Assembly: GCF_003589925.1 (NCBI RefSeq)
Contig: NZ_CP032382.1
Span: 2,914,001-2,978,000, forward strand
Source: Chryseolinea soli
GTDB taxonomy: Bacteria; Bacteroidota; Bacteroidia; Cytophagales; Cyclobacteriaceae
Direction: 5' to 3'
DNA length: 64,000 bases
Shown here: in pieces, positions 9,246-17,930 of the stretch
Position numbering within the stretch: the first letter of the stretch is position 1
Layout of the letters: each line of letters starts with the position of its first letter
Translations under genes and position numbers: made by a program
Notes under the pieces: model-generated
The model's database searches: none
Seen by the model: only the letters and a program-made list of their open reading frames with translations
What the model was told of the DNA's origin: nothing

Positions 9246-10961
9246 TTACGGTTGAGGTTGTGATCCCGGGCGGCTCAACAGGGTGGCCTCCTGGTGTTGA
9301 CGGGGTTTCTTTTGTGTTTCGATCCTTCGCACGAACAAAGAAGGCGATGCGGCACTCACCGGTACATAGCCCGACTCGGCGCCGCAAAAACCGATAAACG
9401 TATCGCGGTCGTTGCCCGTGGCTTGTATTTCGGCAAACATCGCGAGGGGTGTGCCGATCAGGTCGACGCCCCGCACCAGCTCGTCGGCGCGGCCATCGAC
9501 ATAAATGCGATAGACCATGGTGGGGAAAATGTTGAACGCGTTGGGATTGTAACGATCCGTCACCGTAAATCCCCCGACGACATCGCGAAACAGGTAGCCA
9601 TAGGGTTTACCCTGGCGTTTGCATTCCTTCAGCAACATTTTCCGCAGATCTTCCATGGGCACGCCTTTCGATGTTTCCACGATCAGGTTGGATTGCCGCG
9701 AAACGGGTTCCATGCCGATGGACGCGCGACCGTGACCATTGGAGCGAGCCAGGTTTTCCAGCGGTGTGCGCGACATGAGGAAAGTTTTCAGCATGCCTTT
9801 GTCCACCACGGTCACGCGTTCGCCTTTGATGCCTTCGTCGTCGTATTTATAGCCGCCGTTGATCGGTTTGCCATCGATGGTGGTCAGCGTGGGATCGAAA
9901 TATACTTGCAAGGTTTTGGGCAACACGTATTCGCCGATCTTGGCTTTGAAGGTGTGGCCGTCGTATTCTTTCTTCATGCGATGGCCCTCCACCCGGTGAC
10001 CAAAAATTTCGTGGAAGAAAACACCGGCGGCGGGTGCCAGCAGAATGGCCGGTCCACTGTAGGGCTCGGCCAGTGGCGCCGTTTTTAGTTTCTCCAGGGA
10101 TGCGATCATCTTTTCGATGTCGCCCATGATTTTTTCATCGGCGGGAAATCCATCGGGTGTTACGGCATAGTAGGAGAGGTGGAGCGGGATCACATCGCCG
10201 TCGCTGGCGCGGATGCTGCCGTTCACGTGGATGTAGGCCGACGTGTTGTTTTGAACGATCTGGGTTTGTTCGGTGGTGATGAAATATTTTCGTTCCTGGG
10301 AAAATTGCAGCGATACGTCCCCTTCGACGAGGTCACTGTTTTTCAGGAAGAGGGCGGAATATTTTTTGAGTTTTTCTTTCCAGGTGGCGTTGTCGAAAGC
10401 GGTGATCAGGTCGGTCTGGGGTGGTTCATAATAGCGGGTCGGGGCCTCTTTCGAGAAATCGTCCGTGGGTGTGGTGGTGACCGGCGTGGTGATCCGCTCG
10501 CGCGCCTGGCGGGCGGCTTTGAATCCGCGCAGCGCTTGTTTGTATTGGTTTTGGGTGGTCATCCAGATGCCCATGCGCAGGGCGATCTTCTCGTTTTCAT
10601 AGGGCAGTTCCGTGGGGTCCGAACCCTCGTGCATTTCGAAGTCGTCGGGTCCTTGCGGATGGGTGTTGTCAAATGCATAGCTGCCCACTTTCACGCGCGA
10701 CACCAGCACACGGCTTTTGTCGCTGCCGGCGCGCACCAGACTGCCAAAGGACGTACTCAGGTGAAGGTTCGACAAATCGTCGACGCGATAGTCGATGTAG
10801 TAGGCCGGGACAGTTGCTTTTTTTAACTCGGTAAAACTCCGGGCGAGTTCAGCCTCTAGGACCGTCATCAGTGAATCTTGTGCCCGTACCGCGAAGGCGG
10901 GCAGCATAAACAACAGGAAGACCCCCAGGCGTCTTTTGATATAACCAAATAACAATTTCAC
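9246..10961 (-). CDS. Secreted TldD-like metalloprotease
   Basis: A 571-residue TldD-family metallopeptidase with an N-terminal signal peptide (about residues 1-27, ending AVRAQ). The metal-binding HExxxH motif is His317-Glu318-...-His322 within FFHEIFGHRVEGH. Family features follow: YKYDDEGIKGERVTVVDKG, SNGHGRASIGMEPVSRQSNLIV and a C-terminal GFCGAESGYVPVSAASPSLFVRRIE. The start is GTG at 10961, which gives a good signal peptide. It is the first gene of a two-gene operon with the inactive partner 4 bases downstream. Canonical TldD and TldE are cytoplasmic, so a matched pair with signal peptides is a distinct, exported version. It may process secreted or periplasmic peptides; that is inference. 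Confidence 0.88.
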   Translation of the reverse strand: MKLLFGYIKRRLGVFLLFMLPAFAVRAQDSLMTVLEAELARSFTELKKATVPAYYIDYRVDDLSNLHLSTSFGSLVRAGSDKSRVLVSRVKVGSYAFDNTHPQGPDDFEMHEGSDPTELPYENEKIALRMGIWMTTQNQYKQALRGFKAARQARERITTPVTTTPTDDFSKEAPTRYYEPPQTDLITAFDNATWKEKLKKYSALFLKNSDLVEGDVSLQFSQERKYFITTEQTQIVQNNTSAYIHVNGSIRASDGDVIPLHLSYYAVTPDGFPADEKIMGDIEKMIASLEKLKTAPLAEPYSGPAILLAPAAGVFFHEIFGHRVEGHRMKKEYDGHTFKAKIGEYVLPKTLQVYFDPTLTTIDGKPINGGYKYDDEGIKGERVTVVDKGMLKTFLMSRTPLENLARSNGHGRASIGMEPVSRQSNLIVETSKGVPMEDLRKMLLKECKRQGKPYGYLFRDVVGGFTVTDRYNPNAFNIFPTMVYRIYVDGRADELVRGVDLIGTPLAMFAEIQATGNDRDTFIGFCGAESGYVPVSAASPSLFVRRIETQKKPRQHQEATLLSRPGSQPQP

Positions 10962-11132
10962 AGCTTTCGAAAGTTAGGACCTTGGCAGCATAGAGCAGCT
11001 CCAGAATGTAACGGTAAAGTATCTCAAAAAACGTGGAAGACAAAAAAATATATGTTGTTCTTTGTCAGGGTCCTAACCTCCTACTTCGCTGGTGTCAACG
11101 TTTTTGTTGATCGCGAAAGCGGCCACAAAGGC

Positions 11133-11984
11133 TCATTTCGTTTCGGTTTTGGCCATTTCCCAGCCGATGATGCTCTTCTTCCGGGCAGGGCTCCACCGGT
11201 ACTCACCCAGGATACCGTCTTTGCGGATGACGCGATGGCACGGGATGAGATAGGCAATGTGGTTGGCGCCCACCGCCGATCCAACGGCCTGCAGGGCATT
11301 CGGATTGTGGATGTTGGCGGCAATGCCCTGGTAGGTGGTCACGTTGCCCATGGGGATCTTTAACAGCGCTTCCCACACCTTGAGCTGGAAGTTTGTGCCC
11401 TTCACAAACACATGGAGCCGTCCCGATGCGGGGGCCTCACCCGGATGAAAGATCCGATCGACAAAGGATGCCGTGAGCGCCTGGTCCTGGTGAAAGATCG
11501 AATTGTGCCAGTGTTCTTTCATGGCCTCGATGTGCCCCTTGGCATCTTCGTCCGTGGCCAGGAACGACAGCCAGCAGATGCCTCGGTCGGTCACGGCAAG
11601 GAGGCAGTTGCCGAAAGGCGTTTCGTGGATGCCATAGTGAATGTGCAGCCCGGAGCCGTGGAGTTTGTACTCCTGGGGTGTCACACCTTCCAGCGTGGTG
11701 AACAGATCATAGACCCGCGATTGGCTGGAGAGCCCGGCCGATTCGGCGGCTTCCACCAGGTTGCGGGATTGTTCCAGTTTCTCTTTCAGGAAATCGACCG
11801 TCAGGAACTGCAGGAATCGCTTGGGACTGATGCCCGCCCATTCCGTGAAGATGCGCTGAAAGTGAAAGGGTGAAAGATGAACTTTTTCGGCCACCTCGTC
11901 CAGTTCGGGTTGGCGTTGAAAATTTTTTTCCAGGTAAAGAATAGCTTCTTCGATACGCTGGTAATTAATGTGGTTTTCGTTCAT
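11133..11984 (-). CDS. AraC-type HTH fused to O6-alkylguanine-DNA methyltransferase (Ada-like)
   Basis: A 283-residue DNA-repair protein. Residues about 5-100 form an AraC-type helix-turn-helix (LDEVAEKVHLSPFHFQRIF, then SPKRFLQFL). Residues about 110-275 form the methyltransferase, with the acceptor Cys249 in IPCHRVIRKDG and a downstream EYRW. It transfers alkyl groups from O6-methylguanine to its own cysteine. The N-terminal Ada zinc domain that senses methyl-phosphotriesters is missing, so it cannot self-activate as E. coli Ada does. The ATG at 11984 (MNENHINYQRIEEAI) matches the usual start of this subfamily; a GTG frame could extend it to 12032. An AlkA-like glycosylase lies about 4.6 kb away. 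Confidence 0.92.
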   Translation of the reverse strand: MNENHINYQRIEEAILYLEKNFQRQPELDEVAEKVHLSPFHFQRIFTEWAGISPKRFLQFLTVDFLKEKLEQSRNLVEAAESAGLSSQSRVYDLFTTLEGVTPQEYKLHGSGLHIHYGIHETPFGNCLLAVTDRGICWLSFLATDEDAKGHIEAMKEHWHNSIFHQDQALTASFVDRIFHPGEAPASGRLHVFVKGTNFQLKVWEALLKIPMGNVTTYQGIAANIHNPNALQAVGSAVGANHIAYLIPCHRVIRKDGILGEYRWSPARKKSIIGWEMAKTETK

Positions 11985-12133
11985 GGTCAACAGCATAAAA
12001 CTATCATTTTTTTGTTGACTCAAAATTGCCACCGCCGGGGCGATTACTCAACCTGCTTCTTGCGGACTTCATTTGTGATGAGGGGTAGCGTAATCTTTCG
12101 ACTTTTCTTTATTTTTAAAGAAATCCCACAATC

Positions 12134-13039
12134 ATGAAAAGAACTTTACTGACGCTCTTTTTTGCGATGGCCACCACGGCCGCGATCCTGGCCCAACAAC
12201 CCAACTACGATACGGTGAGGATACGGCCCGTGCTGGTAAGCAACAACCTGTATATGTTAAAAGGTTCCGGCGGCAACATCGGGGTGCTCATCGGAAACGA
12301 CGGCACGCTGATGATCGACGACCAGTTTGCGCCCCTCTCGAATAAGATCAACGGCGCCATCAAAACCCTTAGCCCGGGAGAGATAAAATTCCTCATCAAC
12401 ACCCACATCCATGGCGACCACACCGGTGGCAACGACAACTTTAAAAAGATGGGCATCACCATCCTGGCCCAGGACCAGGTGCGCGAGCGCATGACCAGGG
12501 AAACGGTGAATCGCATGAACGAAAAAGTTCCGCCACGCGAAAAAGATGCCTTGCCCGATATCACGTTTGCCGACAAACTGAACCTCCACATCAACAACGA
12601 AGACATCGAACTGATCCACTTCGATCCCGGCCACACCGATGGTGACGTGATCGTTCATTTCAAGAAAGCGAATGTGTATCACATGGGCGATATGTTTGTC
12701 ACGTATGGCTATCCGTTTATCGACGTTTCCAGCGGCGGTTCTGTGAACGGGATGATAGCGGCCCTGGACAAAGTCCTCGCCTTGATGGATGACAATGCCA
12801 AAGTGATTCCCGGGCATGGCGAGGTGAGTACAAAAGCCGACGTGAAAGTGTTTCGCGACCGGTTGGCGGATATTCGCGATCAGGTGGCCGCAGCGTTGAA
12901 GAAGGGAAAGAAGAAAGAAGACCTGGCAAGCCTGGGCATCACCGATAAATATGATGCCGAGTGGGGAAAAGGATTTTTGAAGGGAAAGGATTTTGTGATG
13001 TTGGTGGCGGATAATATTGCTATCCCTCCGAAGAAATAA
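12134..13039 (+). CDS. Secreted metallo-beta-lactamase-fold hydrolase
   Basis: A 301-residue protein with a signal peptide (MKRTLLTLFFAMATTAAILA, cleavage near AQQ). The HxHxDH zinc motif is at His91-His93-Asp95-His96 (NTHIHGDHTGGN). Further ligands are expected at FDPGHTDGD (about residues 162-170), MGDMFV and IPGHGEVS. It lacks the beta-lactamase-specific sequence around these ligands. It resembles the broad family of periplasmic MBL hydrolases, which includes quinoprotein-relay-like and subclass B3-like proteins, so beta-lactam hydrolysis cannot be claimed. It stands alone between divergent and convergent neighbours and ends directly at a strong inverted repeat (13041-13117). Confidence 0.88.
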   Translation: MKRTLLTLFFAMATTAAILAQQPNYDTVRIRPVLVSNNLYMLKGSGGNIGVLIGNDGTLMIDDQFAPLSNKINGAIKTLSPGEIKFLINTHIHGDHTGGNDNFKKMGITILAQDQVRERMTRETVNRMNEKVPPREKDALPDITFADKLNLHINNEDIELIHFDPGHTDGDVIVHFKKANVYHMGDMFVTYGYPFIDVSSGGSVNGMIAALDKVLALMDDNAKVIPGHGEVSTKADVKVFRDRLADIRDQVAAALKKGKKKEDLASLGITDKYDAEWGKGFLKGKDFVMLVADNIAIPPKK

Positions 13040-13040
13040 A

Positions 13041-13117
13041 TTGAACCGCAGAGTCGCAAAGTCAATGCAAAGCATAATTTGTGTCTTCTTTGCTGCCTCT
13101 GCGACTCTGCGGTTCAA
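13041..13117. repeat. Long palindromic repeat with 18-bp perfect arms
   Basis: The arms at 13041-13058 (TTGAACCGCAGAGTCGCA) and 13100-13117 are exact reverse complements. Inside, GCAAAG (13067-13072) pairs with CTTTGC (13088-13093) around a 15-base loop. The element sits between convergent genes, 1 base after the hydrolase stop codon and 17 bases before the oxygenase stop. Neither side ends in a T-run, so it is not a textbook intrinsic terminator. The CCGCAGAG-type arm resembles dispersed palindromic elements found in many bacterial genomes. Confidence 0.7.
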
Positions 13118-13134
13118 AAATGATTTTCACATCG

Positions 13135-13833
13135 TCATGCCGCATCATGAAAAATGATGCCCAACGAATACCGCACTCCTGATTTCACTTCGCTAACGCC
13201 GTGCTTCATCGTAGCACGATAATATCCCCGCGAGCCTTTTACGGGCCGGAAATTAGTGGTGAAGATGAGCGCATCTCCCTGATTCGGCTGCAACACCTCC
13301 GCCTTCGACTGCGCGCGAGGCACCTGCTCCGTAAGCACAAACTCCCCGCCCTCATGATCCCTCCCCGCCTGACTTAACACAAACACCACCTGGAAAGGAA
13401 AATACACGGCGCCATAAAGATCCTGGTGAAGCGTATTGAATCCTCCCGCTTCATACCGAAGGATCAGCGGCGTTGGCCTGGGCTGATCATGATCGTGACA
13501 ATGCGCGACGAGCGCTTTGTGATCGCCGGGATAGGTAATATCCATCCCCAACTTCTGCATCCAGGCATTGGCGAGCTTGGCCAACGGCGCGTACAGCATT
13601 TCTCGCAAGACTTGGATGGTCGGTGGCAGGGGATAGTTGAAATATTTATACTCTCCTTTGCCAAAGCGATAACGCTGCATGTTGATCGTGTTCCGGTAGA
13701 GATCCGGGTCGGCATACAATCCGGAAAGGTGCCGGCACTCGTCGGCCGAGAGCACCCGCGGCAGCAGGGCGTACCCTTTTTCATTGAGTGCAGTATAGAT
13801 CGATTCCCAGGGCATAGCGACAATATCCTCCAT
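13135..13833 (-). CDS. 2-oxoglutarate/Fe(II)-dependent oxygenase
   Basis: A 232-residue non-haem iron dioxygenase with a double-stranded beta-helix fold. The iron ligands are visible as His136-x-Asp138 (TLHQDLYG) and a distal His211 (MKHGVSEV). Arg221 (VRYSLGIIFH) is placed to bind the 2-oxoglutarate carboxylate. It belongs with the prolyl-4-hydroxylase-like bacterial oxygenases. The substrate (protein residue, nucleobase or small molecule) cannot be told. An alternative start is the second Met at 13815. It is monocistronic and converges on the hydrolase gene across the palindromic repeat. The Ada-like and AlkA-like genes nearby suggest a DNA-repair setting, but the sequence does not show AlkB-specific motifs. 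Confidence 0.85.
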   Translation of the reverse strand: MEDIVAMPWESIYTALNEKGYALLPRVLSADECRHLSGLYADPDLYRNTINMQRYRFGKGEYKYFNYPLPPTIQVLREMLYAPLAKLANAWMQKLGMDITYPGDHKALVAHCHDHDQPRPTPLILRYEAGGFNTLHQDLYGAVYFPFQVVFVLSQAGRDHEGGEFVLTEQVPRAQSKAEVLQPNQGDALIFTTNFRPVKGSRGYYRATMKHGVSEVKSGVRYSLGIIFHDAA

Positions 13834-13914
13834 AATTTTTTTCTGTAAAGATCCGGGATCCGGTGGACCCGCTCAACCCGAAACTTGCGGAATGAAACGG
13901 GGTGGATTTTTTCG

Positions 13915-13945
13915 TTGATCATCGGCATAAAAAGAAGTACCTTTC
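13915..13945 (+). promoter_or_regulatory. Promoter of the TPR lipoprotein (TTG-N20-TACCTTTC)
   Basis: TTG at 13915-13917, 20 bases, then TACCTTTC at 13938-13945, seven of eight matches to TAnnTTTG counting free positions. The expected start near 13952 gives a short leader before the ATG at 13966. Confidence 0.5.
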
Positions 13946-13965
13946 TATGCTTAAATCCGAACACC

Positions 13966-15552
13966 ATGAAAACCCTCTTCCTCTCCGGGTTGTTTCTCTG
14001 CGCCACGGTGCTCTCCTGTAAACAACCCTCCAAAACCAACTACACACTCGGCACGGTAACGTTCGAGGTGGCGGGCACCGATGCTGCGCAGCAAGCTTTT
14101 CTGAAAGGCCATTTGTTGATGCACAGCTTTGAGTTCATGGACGCCGCCGAAGCTTTCCGCGAAGCGCAAACACTGGACCCCACGTGTGCGATGGCCTTCT
14201 GGGGAGAGGCCATGACCTACAACCACGCCATCTGGCAGGAGCAGGATTATGAAAAAGCGGCAGCCACATTGAAGCGTCTGGCCGCAACACCGGAAGCACG
14301 GGTGGCCAAAGGGGCAACGCCGCTGGAGAAAGATTTTCTGCAAGCTGTGAACGTTCTCTATGGTGAGGGAACAAAAACAGAACGCGACCGGGCCTATGCC
14401 AAATTCATGGGCGAGCTATACAACAAATATCCCGGCAACCATGAAGTAGCGTCGCTGTATGCCCTGGCGTTGTTGGGTGCAGAGCCCGTAGGCCGCAGCG
14501 AGGAATTGTACCGGCAGAGCGCGCGCATCTCTGCGCAGATCTTGAAAGAGAACCCGAATCACCCCGGAGCGTTGCATTATTTTATTCATGCGAACGACGA
14601 TCCTTATCATGCCCGCGAAGCCCTCCAGGCAGCAGACGAATATTCCGTCGTGGCCCACGATGCGACGCATGCCCTGCACATGCCCACGCATATTTATCTC
14701 GCCCTCGGCATGTGGGACCGCGTAGTAAGTTCAAATGAAGTGTCGTGGCAAGCCAGCGTGAACCGGAAGCAAAAAAGAAATTTACCCAACGATGCACTGG
14801 GCTATCATTCCTTTCACTGGCTGGAATACGGCTACCTGCAACAGGGCCGCATCCAAGACGCTCAAAAACTTTTGCAGGACATGATGACCTACTGTGCTAC
14901 ACAACCCTCCATCAAAGGCCGCACCCACGAGATCTATTTGAAATCGTCTTACGCCGTGGAAACCAATGACTGGAAATCGTCTTTTGTGGCGCACGAAACC
15001 GATGCCAAAGGATTGAACGTTGCCACCCAGGGCTTGGAGAACTTTGTCAAAGGCATGCGGGCGTATGCAATGGCCGACATTCCGACGATGGAAAAAGTTA
15101 TCGCCACCATGGATCGGGACCGCGTGCTCGAGCTCTCGAAGATCGATAGCGATGGCATTGCCCTTTGTGGCAGTGGTGCGAGTCGTGAAAATACGACGAA
15201 GACCGATATCGATCTCGTGCAGCTGATGGAGATGGAACTTCAGGGCATGAAAGCCTGGCAGCAGAAAGACCTCACCGCCGCCAACCGCTGGCTGAAAGAT
15301 GCTGCTTCGTTCGAGGATCGCATTGCCTTTGGTTACGGCCCACCGGTGGCCAAGCCTTCATCCGAACTCTACGGCGAATTCCTGCTCAGCCAAAACCAGC
15401 CCAGCGAAGCCCTGCAATATTTCGACAATGCCCTGAAACGTGCACCGCGGCGTGTGCTGTCCCTCAAAGGAAAAATGGAGGCTGCCAAAATGTTAAAGCA
15501 AGACGATGTGGTGGCGGCGATCGAGAAGGAACTCAACAGCATTAAGGTATAG
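13966..15552 (+). CDS. TPR-repeat lipoprotein
   Basis: A 528-residue envelope lipoprotein. The ATG at 13966 begins MKTLFLSGLFLCATVLSC with the lipidation Cys18. The mature protein is helical and repetitive, with TPR-like units from about residue 35 (AFLKGHLLMHSFEFMDAAEAF, then LDPTCAMAFWGEAMTYNHAIW). A conserved middle has GALHYFIHANDDPYHA and HALHMPTHIYLALGMWDRV, in which His-rich turns recur. The C-terminal repeats end in YFDNALKRAPRRVLSLKGKMEAA. This layout is typical of a widespread uncharacterised bacterial family of TPR proteins. No enzymatic domain is apparent. It has its own promoter at 13915-13945. Function unknown; a scaffold role in the periplasm is a reasonable guess. Confidence 0.8.
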   Translation: MKTLFLSGLFLCATVLSCKQPSKTNYTLGTVTFEVAGTDAAQQAFLKGHLLMHSFEFMDAAEAFREAQTLDPTCAMAFWGEAMTYNHAIWQEQDYEKAAATLKRLAATPEARVAKGATPLEKDFLQAVNVLYGEGTKTERDRAYAKFMGELYNKYPGNHEVASLYALALLGAEPVGRSEELYRQSARISAQILKENPNHPGALHYFIHANDDPYHAREALQAADEYSVVAHDATHALHMPTHIYLALGMWDRVVSSNEVSWQASVNRKQKRNLPNDALGYHSFHWLEYGYLQQGRIQDAQKLLQDMMTYCATQPSIKGRTHEIYLKSSYAVETNDWKSSFVAHETDAKGLNVATQGLENFVKGMRAYAMADIPTMEKVIATMDRDRVLELSKIDSDGIALCGSGASRENTTKTDIDLVQLMEMELQGMKAWQQKDLTAANRWLKDAASFEDRIAFGYGPPVAKPSSELYGEFLLSQNQPSEALQYFDNALKRAPRRVLSLKGKMEAAKMLKQDDVVAAIEKELNSIKV

Positions 15553-15669
15553 CGGGAACACTTTTGCTATAAATCATGCCGCGGTTATCGGCCGGGGTAT
15601 GCTACGATCTTGAATACCGCCAGCAGAAAACCCCCGGGGATTTCTCGCCCAATTCCGTACTTTCGTCGC

Positions 15670-16569
15670 ATGAAGCATTTTAATCTCCTGTTTTCTTTAG
15701 CCCTGTTATTTTTGATAAGTGCCTGTGCTACAAAAAGCAACCCCGATTCCACCCGAGAGGAATGGATCGACCTGTTCAACAACAAAGATCTTACCGGCTG
15801 GGATATCAAGATCGCGAAACACGATCTGAACGATAATTTCAATAACACCTTTTATGTAAAAGACAGCCTACTGGAGATTGACTATAGCCACTACGATAAA
15901 TTTGACGGCGAATTCGGCCATCTTTATTATCATCAACCTTTTTCTTATTACAGAATTCGGCTGGAGTATCGCTTCCGGGGCAAACAGCTGCGCGGCGGAC
16001 CCGACTATGCTTACCTGAACAGCGGCGTCATGCTCCATTCGCAGGCGGCCTCTACGTTGACAAAAAATCAGACGTTCCCGGTATCCCTCGAAATGCAGTT
16101 CCTGGCGAGCAACGATTCGGTGAAACGAACCACCGGCAATCTGTGCACCCCCGGCACAGAAGTTTTTCAAAAAGGAAGCCTCTTTCCTGGCCATTGCATC
16201 GACTCGAACTCAAGGAACTACGACGAGAGTGAATGGGTCACTATCGAGGCCGTGGTGTTGGGCGACTCGATCGTTCATCACATTTTGGGAAAGGACACCG
16301 TACTCACCTATGAACACCCGCGTGTCGGGGGTGGTTTTGTGGGGGGCAGCATGAACTGGACGCGCGGCGGCTTTGCCGACTCGCTCCAATGGATGGCCAA
16401 GCATGGCACGCCGTTGAAGGAAGGCTATATTGCGTTGCAAGCCGAAAGTCATCCGCTGGAATTCCGTAAAGTACAACTGATGAACCTGAAAGGCTGCACC
16501 GACCCGAAGGCCTTGAACTATAAATCGTATTTCATAAAATCTGACAACACCCAGTGCCGCTATAAATGA
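15670..16569 (+). CDS. DUF1080 (3-keto-disaccharide hydrolase-like) lipoprotein
   Basis: A 299-residue lipoprotein. The ATG at 15670 begins MKHFNLLFSLALLFLISAC with lipidation Cys19. From about residue 30 it shows the DUF1080 jelly-roll start (EEWIDLFNNKDLTGWDIK), then FGHLYYHQPFSYYRIRLEYRF, SGVMLHSQ, and a closing GYIALQAESHPLEFRKVQL. Members act on 3-keto-glycosides or bind glycans. The presence of a candidate sugar 3-dehydrogenase pair at 4954-7283 fits that chemistry. The last ~25 residues (GCTDPKALNYKSYF) resemble a motif often appended to secreted Bacteroidetes proteins. The stop codon overlaps the next ATG by 4 bases, so the genes are translationally coupled. Confidence 0.85.
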   Translation: MKHFNLLFSLALLFLISACATKSNPDSTREEWIDLFNNKDLTGWDIKIAKHDLNDNFNNTFYVKDSLLEIDYSHYDKFDGEFGHLYYHQPFSYYRIRLEYRFRGKQLRGGPDYAYLNSGVMLHSQAASTLTKNQTFPVSLEMQFLASNDSVKRTTGNLCTPGTEVFQKGSLFPGHCIDSNSRNYDESEWVTIEAVVLGDSIVHHILGKDTVLTYEHPRVGGGFVGGSMNWTRGGFADSLQWMAKHGTPLKEGYIALQAESHPLEFRKVQLMNLKGCTDPKALNYKSYFIKSDNTQCRYK

Positions 16570-17447
16570 TCACGCTCACGGTTCCCGTTCCCAAGGAATT
16601 CAGTTTCGACCAGGCCTTGTCTTTCCTGAAGCGCTCGCCCCGTGAGCTGCTCCACCAGGTGGAAGGCGAAACCGTGCGCAAAGCCCTGCGCGTTGACGAT
16701 GATGTGGTCGCCATCGAAGTGTCGTTCGAAAAAAAGAAAGTCCGGATCGACGTTTTGGCGGAGAGTCTCACCCCAGTCCAACAAGAAGAAGTGATCGCCT
16801 ATGTGCGCGAATGGTTTGACCTGGACACCGACCTCAAACCTTTCTATGCCATGGCGGAGAAAGATAAGTTGCTGAAAGACCTCGTGCAGCAATACTACGG
16901 CTACCGTATCGTGGGCCAGCCCGATCTCTACGAGGCCGTCACCTGGGCCATGCTGGGCCAGCAGATCAATGTGGCGTTTGCCTATACGTTGAAACAAAGA
17001 TTTGTAGAGCAATTCGGTGCGTCGTTGCAAATGCTGGACAGGAGATATTATTTGTTTCCCGTTCCGGAAGCCGTGGCCGTGTTGTCGCCCGACCTGTTGC
17101 TGCCCTTGCAGTACTCGCGCCAAAAAGCAGCCTACACCATCACGATTGCCGAAGCTTTTGCCAACGGCACCGTCTCCAAAGAAAGCCTGAAAGGTTTGCC
17201 GTTGCAGGAAGCCAAGGAACGCCTCATGAAAATAAAAGGCGTGGGCAACTGGACGGCCAACTATGCCCTGATGAAAACCTTTCGCTACCCCGATGCCTTT
17301 CCCCTGGAAGACGCGGGTTTGTACAACGTGGTAAAAAAATACAAGAAGCTTGACCGCAAACCTACGCCCGACGAAATGAAAAAGGTATTCAAAAAGTACA
17401 AAGGCTGGGAAGCTTATGCTACCTTGTACTTGTGGAAGAGCTTGTGA
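16566..17447 (+). CDS. DNA-3-methyladenine glycosylase II-like (AlkA family)
   Basis: A 293-residue base-excision glycosylase. The first ~95 residues resemble the AlkA N-terminal domain. The helix-hairpin-helix is at residues 221-233 (MKIKGVGNWTANY), and the candidate catalytic aspartate is Asp249 in FPLEDAGL, the position of the HhH-GPD aspartate. YEAVTWAMLGQQINVAFAY upstream matches the conserved helix of the family. It would remove alkylated purines from DNA, complementing the Ada-like methyltransferase at 11133-11984. It overlaps the DUF1080 stop by 4 bases, an odd operon partner for a lipoprotein gene. No iron-sulfur cysteines are present, which argues against MutY/Nth-type enzymes. Confidence 0.88.
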   Translation: MITLTVPVPKEFSFDQALSFLKRSPRELLHQVEGETVRKALRVDDDVVAIEVSFEKKKVRIDVLAESLTPVQQEEVIAYVREWFDLDTDLKPFYAMAEKDKLLKDLVQQYYGYRIVGQPDLYEAVTWAMLGQQINVAFAYTLKQRFVEQFGASLQMLDRRYYLFPVPEAVAVLSPDLLLPLQYSRQKAAYTITIAEAFANGTVSKESLKGLPLQEAKERLMKIKGVGNWTANYALMKTFRYPDAFPLEDAGLYNVVKKYKKLDRKPTPDEMKKVFKKYKGWEAYATLYLWKSL

Positions 17448-17481
17448 TCCATGCCGGATCACTTTAATTTCCTGAAGCCTT

Positions 17482-17913
17482 ATGTCCCGCATACAAATTC
17501 AATTACCGGAGAAATTTATTTACGAGACCACCCTGACCGTTCGCGCCTCGGATCTGAACTATGGCGCGCATGTGGGCCACGACAGGATCCTTACACTGAT
17601 GCAGGATGTACGGGTTGAGTTCTACCGAACGCGGGGCATAGAAAACGAACTGCATTTGGATGGAACTGTTGGGCAAGTGATCGCGGATTTGGGTGTCGTA
17701 TACAAATCGGAGGCTTTTCTGGGCGACGAGCTTTTTTTTCAGATGGGCGTTTCGGATTTTCATCGCGTGGGGTTTGATATGTTATATCGCGTCACGCAAA
17801 AAGCATCGGGCAAGGAAGTGGCCTTGGCCAAGCTGGCGATCATCACCTTCGACTATGCCGTCAGAAAGATCGCTCCGTTGCCCCCCGCATTTTTAGCAAA
17901 GCTTCAATCCTAA
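17482..17913 (+). CDS. Acyl-CoA thioesterase (hotdog fold)
   Basis: A 143-residue single hotdog-fold protein of the 4-hydroxybenzoyl-CoA thioesterase type. The signature is in ASDLNYGAHVGHDRILTLMQDVRVEFY (about residues 22-48): an Asp near the fold start and a helix lined with small residues, followed by the beta sheet (VGQVIADLGVVYKSEAFLGDELFF, VGFDMLYRV). It should hydrolyse acyl-CoA in the cytoplasm; chain-length preference cannot be read. It sits 34 bases after the glycosylase and 17 before mazG, probably in one transcript. Confidence 0.82.
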   Translation: MSRIQIQLPEKFIYETTLTVRASDLNYGAHVGHDRILTLMQDVRVEFYRTRGIENELHLDGTVGQVIADLGVVYKSEAFLGDELFFQMGVSDFHRVGFDMLYRVTQKASGKEVALAKLAIITFDYAVRKIAPLPPAFLAKLQS

Positions 17914-17930
17914 ACTCAATCCCGAACCGC

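Noticed and set aside
15548..15571. TATAGC/GCTATA hairpin after the TPR lipoprotein
   Set aside because: Six base pairs, A/T rich, no T-run; too weak to call a terminator.
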